NCBI RefSeq assembly: GCF_040869045.1 | Contig: NC_090319.1 | Span: forward strand, 228,508,490-228,572,489 | Direction of reading: 5' to 3' | Source of the DNA: Eurosta solidaginis | Lineage: Eukaryota; Arthropoda; Insecta; Diptera; Tephritidae | Length of the DNA stretch: 64,000 nt | Part shown: piece after piece, positions 63,661 to 64,000 of the stretch | How the letters are laid out: every line of letters begins with the position of its first letter | How positions within the stretch are numbered: position 1 is the first letter of the stretch | Notes under the pieces: model-generated | The model's database searches: none | What the model was told of the DNA's origin: nothing | The model's input: only the letters and a program-made list of their open reading frames with translations | Program-made: the position numbers and the translations under genes

Positions 63661-64000
63661 TGACTAAGAAAAAATTTTGCTTGCTACCATGAGTTTCCGC
63701 CCGATACACACGAAAAAACGAGAAAAACTCATAAAAAAAGAAAATTACAGATTTTATTAAAATTCGGGCGCAAAATTATAAAAATAGTGGAAGTATTATT
63801 TTAAAAATACTATTACTACAATTTCGATAAATTCGTTGAAAGGTATTTGAAGAAAAAGCAACAAAAGGGACGGTTGAACGCGAAGCGCATACAGACAGTT
63901 TATTCTCATCGGTGTACAATAAATGCTATAACCGGACTGGAATTGCAGTTGGAAGAATTACGTATTATGGTTATTTGGAAGGAACTAATGTATAGAATTT
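63661..64000 (+). repeat. Probable Ty3-D 3' LTR, truncated by the window end
   Basis: After a purine-rich AAAAGAAGGAAGAGACAGACC the sequence TGACTAAG may open the LTR. TATAAAAA (63777-63784) and AATAAA (63918-63923) are spaced as promoter and poly(A) signal. No second LTR is available for comparison, so the start is a guess. Confidence 0.4.

Larger units (their letters stand above)
56863..64000 (+). mobile_element. Ty3/gypsy element Ty3-D, nearly intact, runs off the window
   Basis: Leader with two tRNA-Lys-type primer sites, full gag, pol with one late frameshift and a 3' non-coding region. A probable 3' LTR continues past the window end. No 5' LTR is visible: the first leader copy abuts the Pao-like fragment near 56850. 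No env recognised. Confidence 0.85.

Noticed and set aside
63424..63663. 79-codon open frame as a gene
   Set aside because: Low-complexity Arg/Ser-rich translation, no recognised domain, no good start, and it lies in the 3' non-coding region overlapping the tRNA-derived segment.

Overview
The window looks like a transposon graveyard in a dipteran genome. A true fruit fly (Tephritidae) is my guess from the AT-rich background, the tRNA-derived SINE and the mix of Ty3/gypsy, BEL/Pao, LINE, PIF/Harbinger and hAT-like elements. I see no complete host gene; one possible 3'-terminal host exon lies at 17927-18090. Almost every coding stretch belongs to a mobile element, and most are decayed.

Layout. 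3-1426: a TTAA-flanked inverted-repeat element carrying an internally deleted copy of a multi-copy arthropod protein. 1830-2190: non-LTR remnant. 3066-9148: an old, broken Ty3/gypsy element, here called Ty3-A. 9507-9703: MITE. 10236-16997: a broken Ty3/gypsy element (Ty3-B) whose 5' LTR holds a MITE inside a MITE. 17187-17537: SINE. 18929-25255: a young Ty3-A with identical LTRs and open gag and pol. 25316-38343: one BEL/Pao element, recognised by its two LTRs and GTTAG target duplications, split by a Harbinger-like insertion, a second TIR transposon and a minus-strand LINE. About 7.1 kb beginning in the BEL pol is duplicated in tandem (35306-42396 and 42399-49585). The second copy runs into the rest of a third Ty3/gypsy element with a CHCC-type Gag (Ty3-C, 47794-53966). 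54601-56848 is a rearranged minus-strand Pao-like fragment. 56863 to the window end is a nearly intact Ty3/gypsy element (Ty3-D) with an unusual leader and 3' region.

How the parts work. In Ty3-A and Ty3-D, gag and pol overlap in the -1 frame. Each overlap has a recognisable slippery heptamer, a 6-nt spacer and a stem (GTTAAAC in Ty3-A, GGGAAAC in Ty3-D), so Pol is probably made by -1 ribosomal frameshifting. Ty3-A has a tRNA-Leu-type primer site and a SAP-like domain at the Gag N-terminus. Ty3-D has a tRNA-Lys-type primer site, duplicated within a 193-bp tandem leader repeat. The Ty3-D leader also has five related hairpins sharing an internal-loop signature, and its 3' non-coding region contains a degenerate sense-oriented tRNA-Lys(CUU) sequence.

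Limits. Family names come from recognising motifs by eye, without database search. Boundaries of decayed elements are approximate unless terminal repeats or target duplications are stated.
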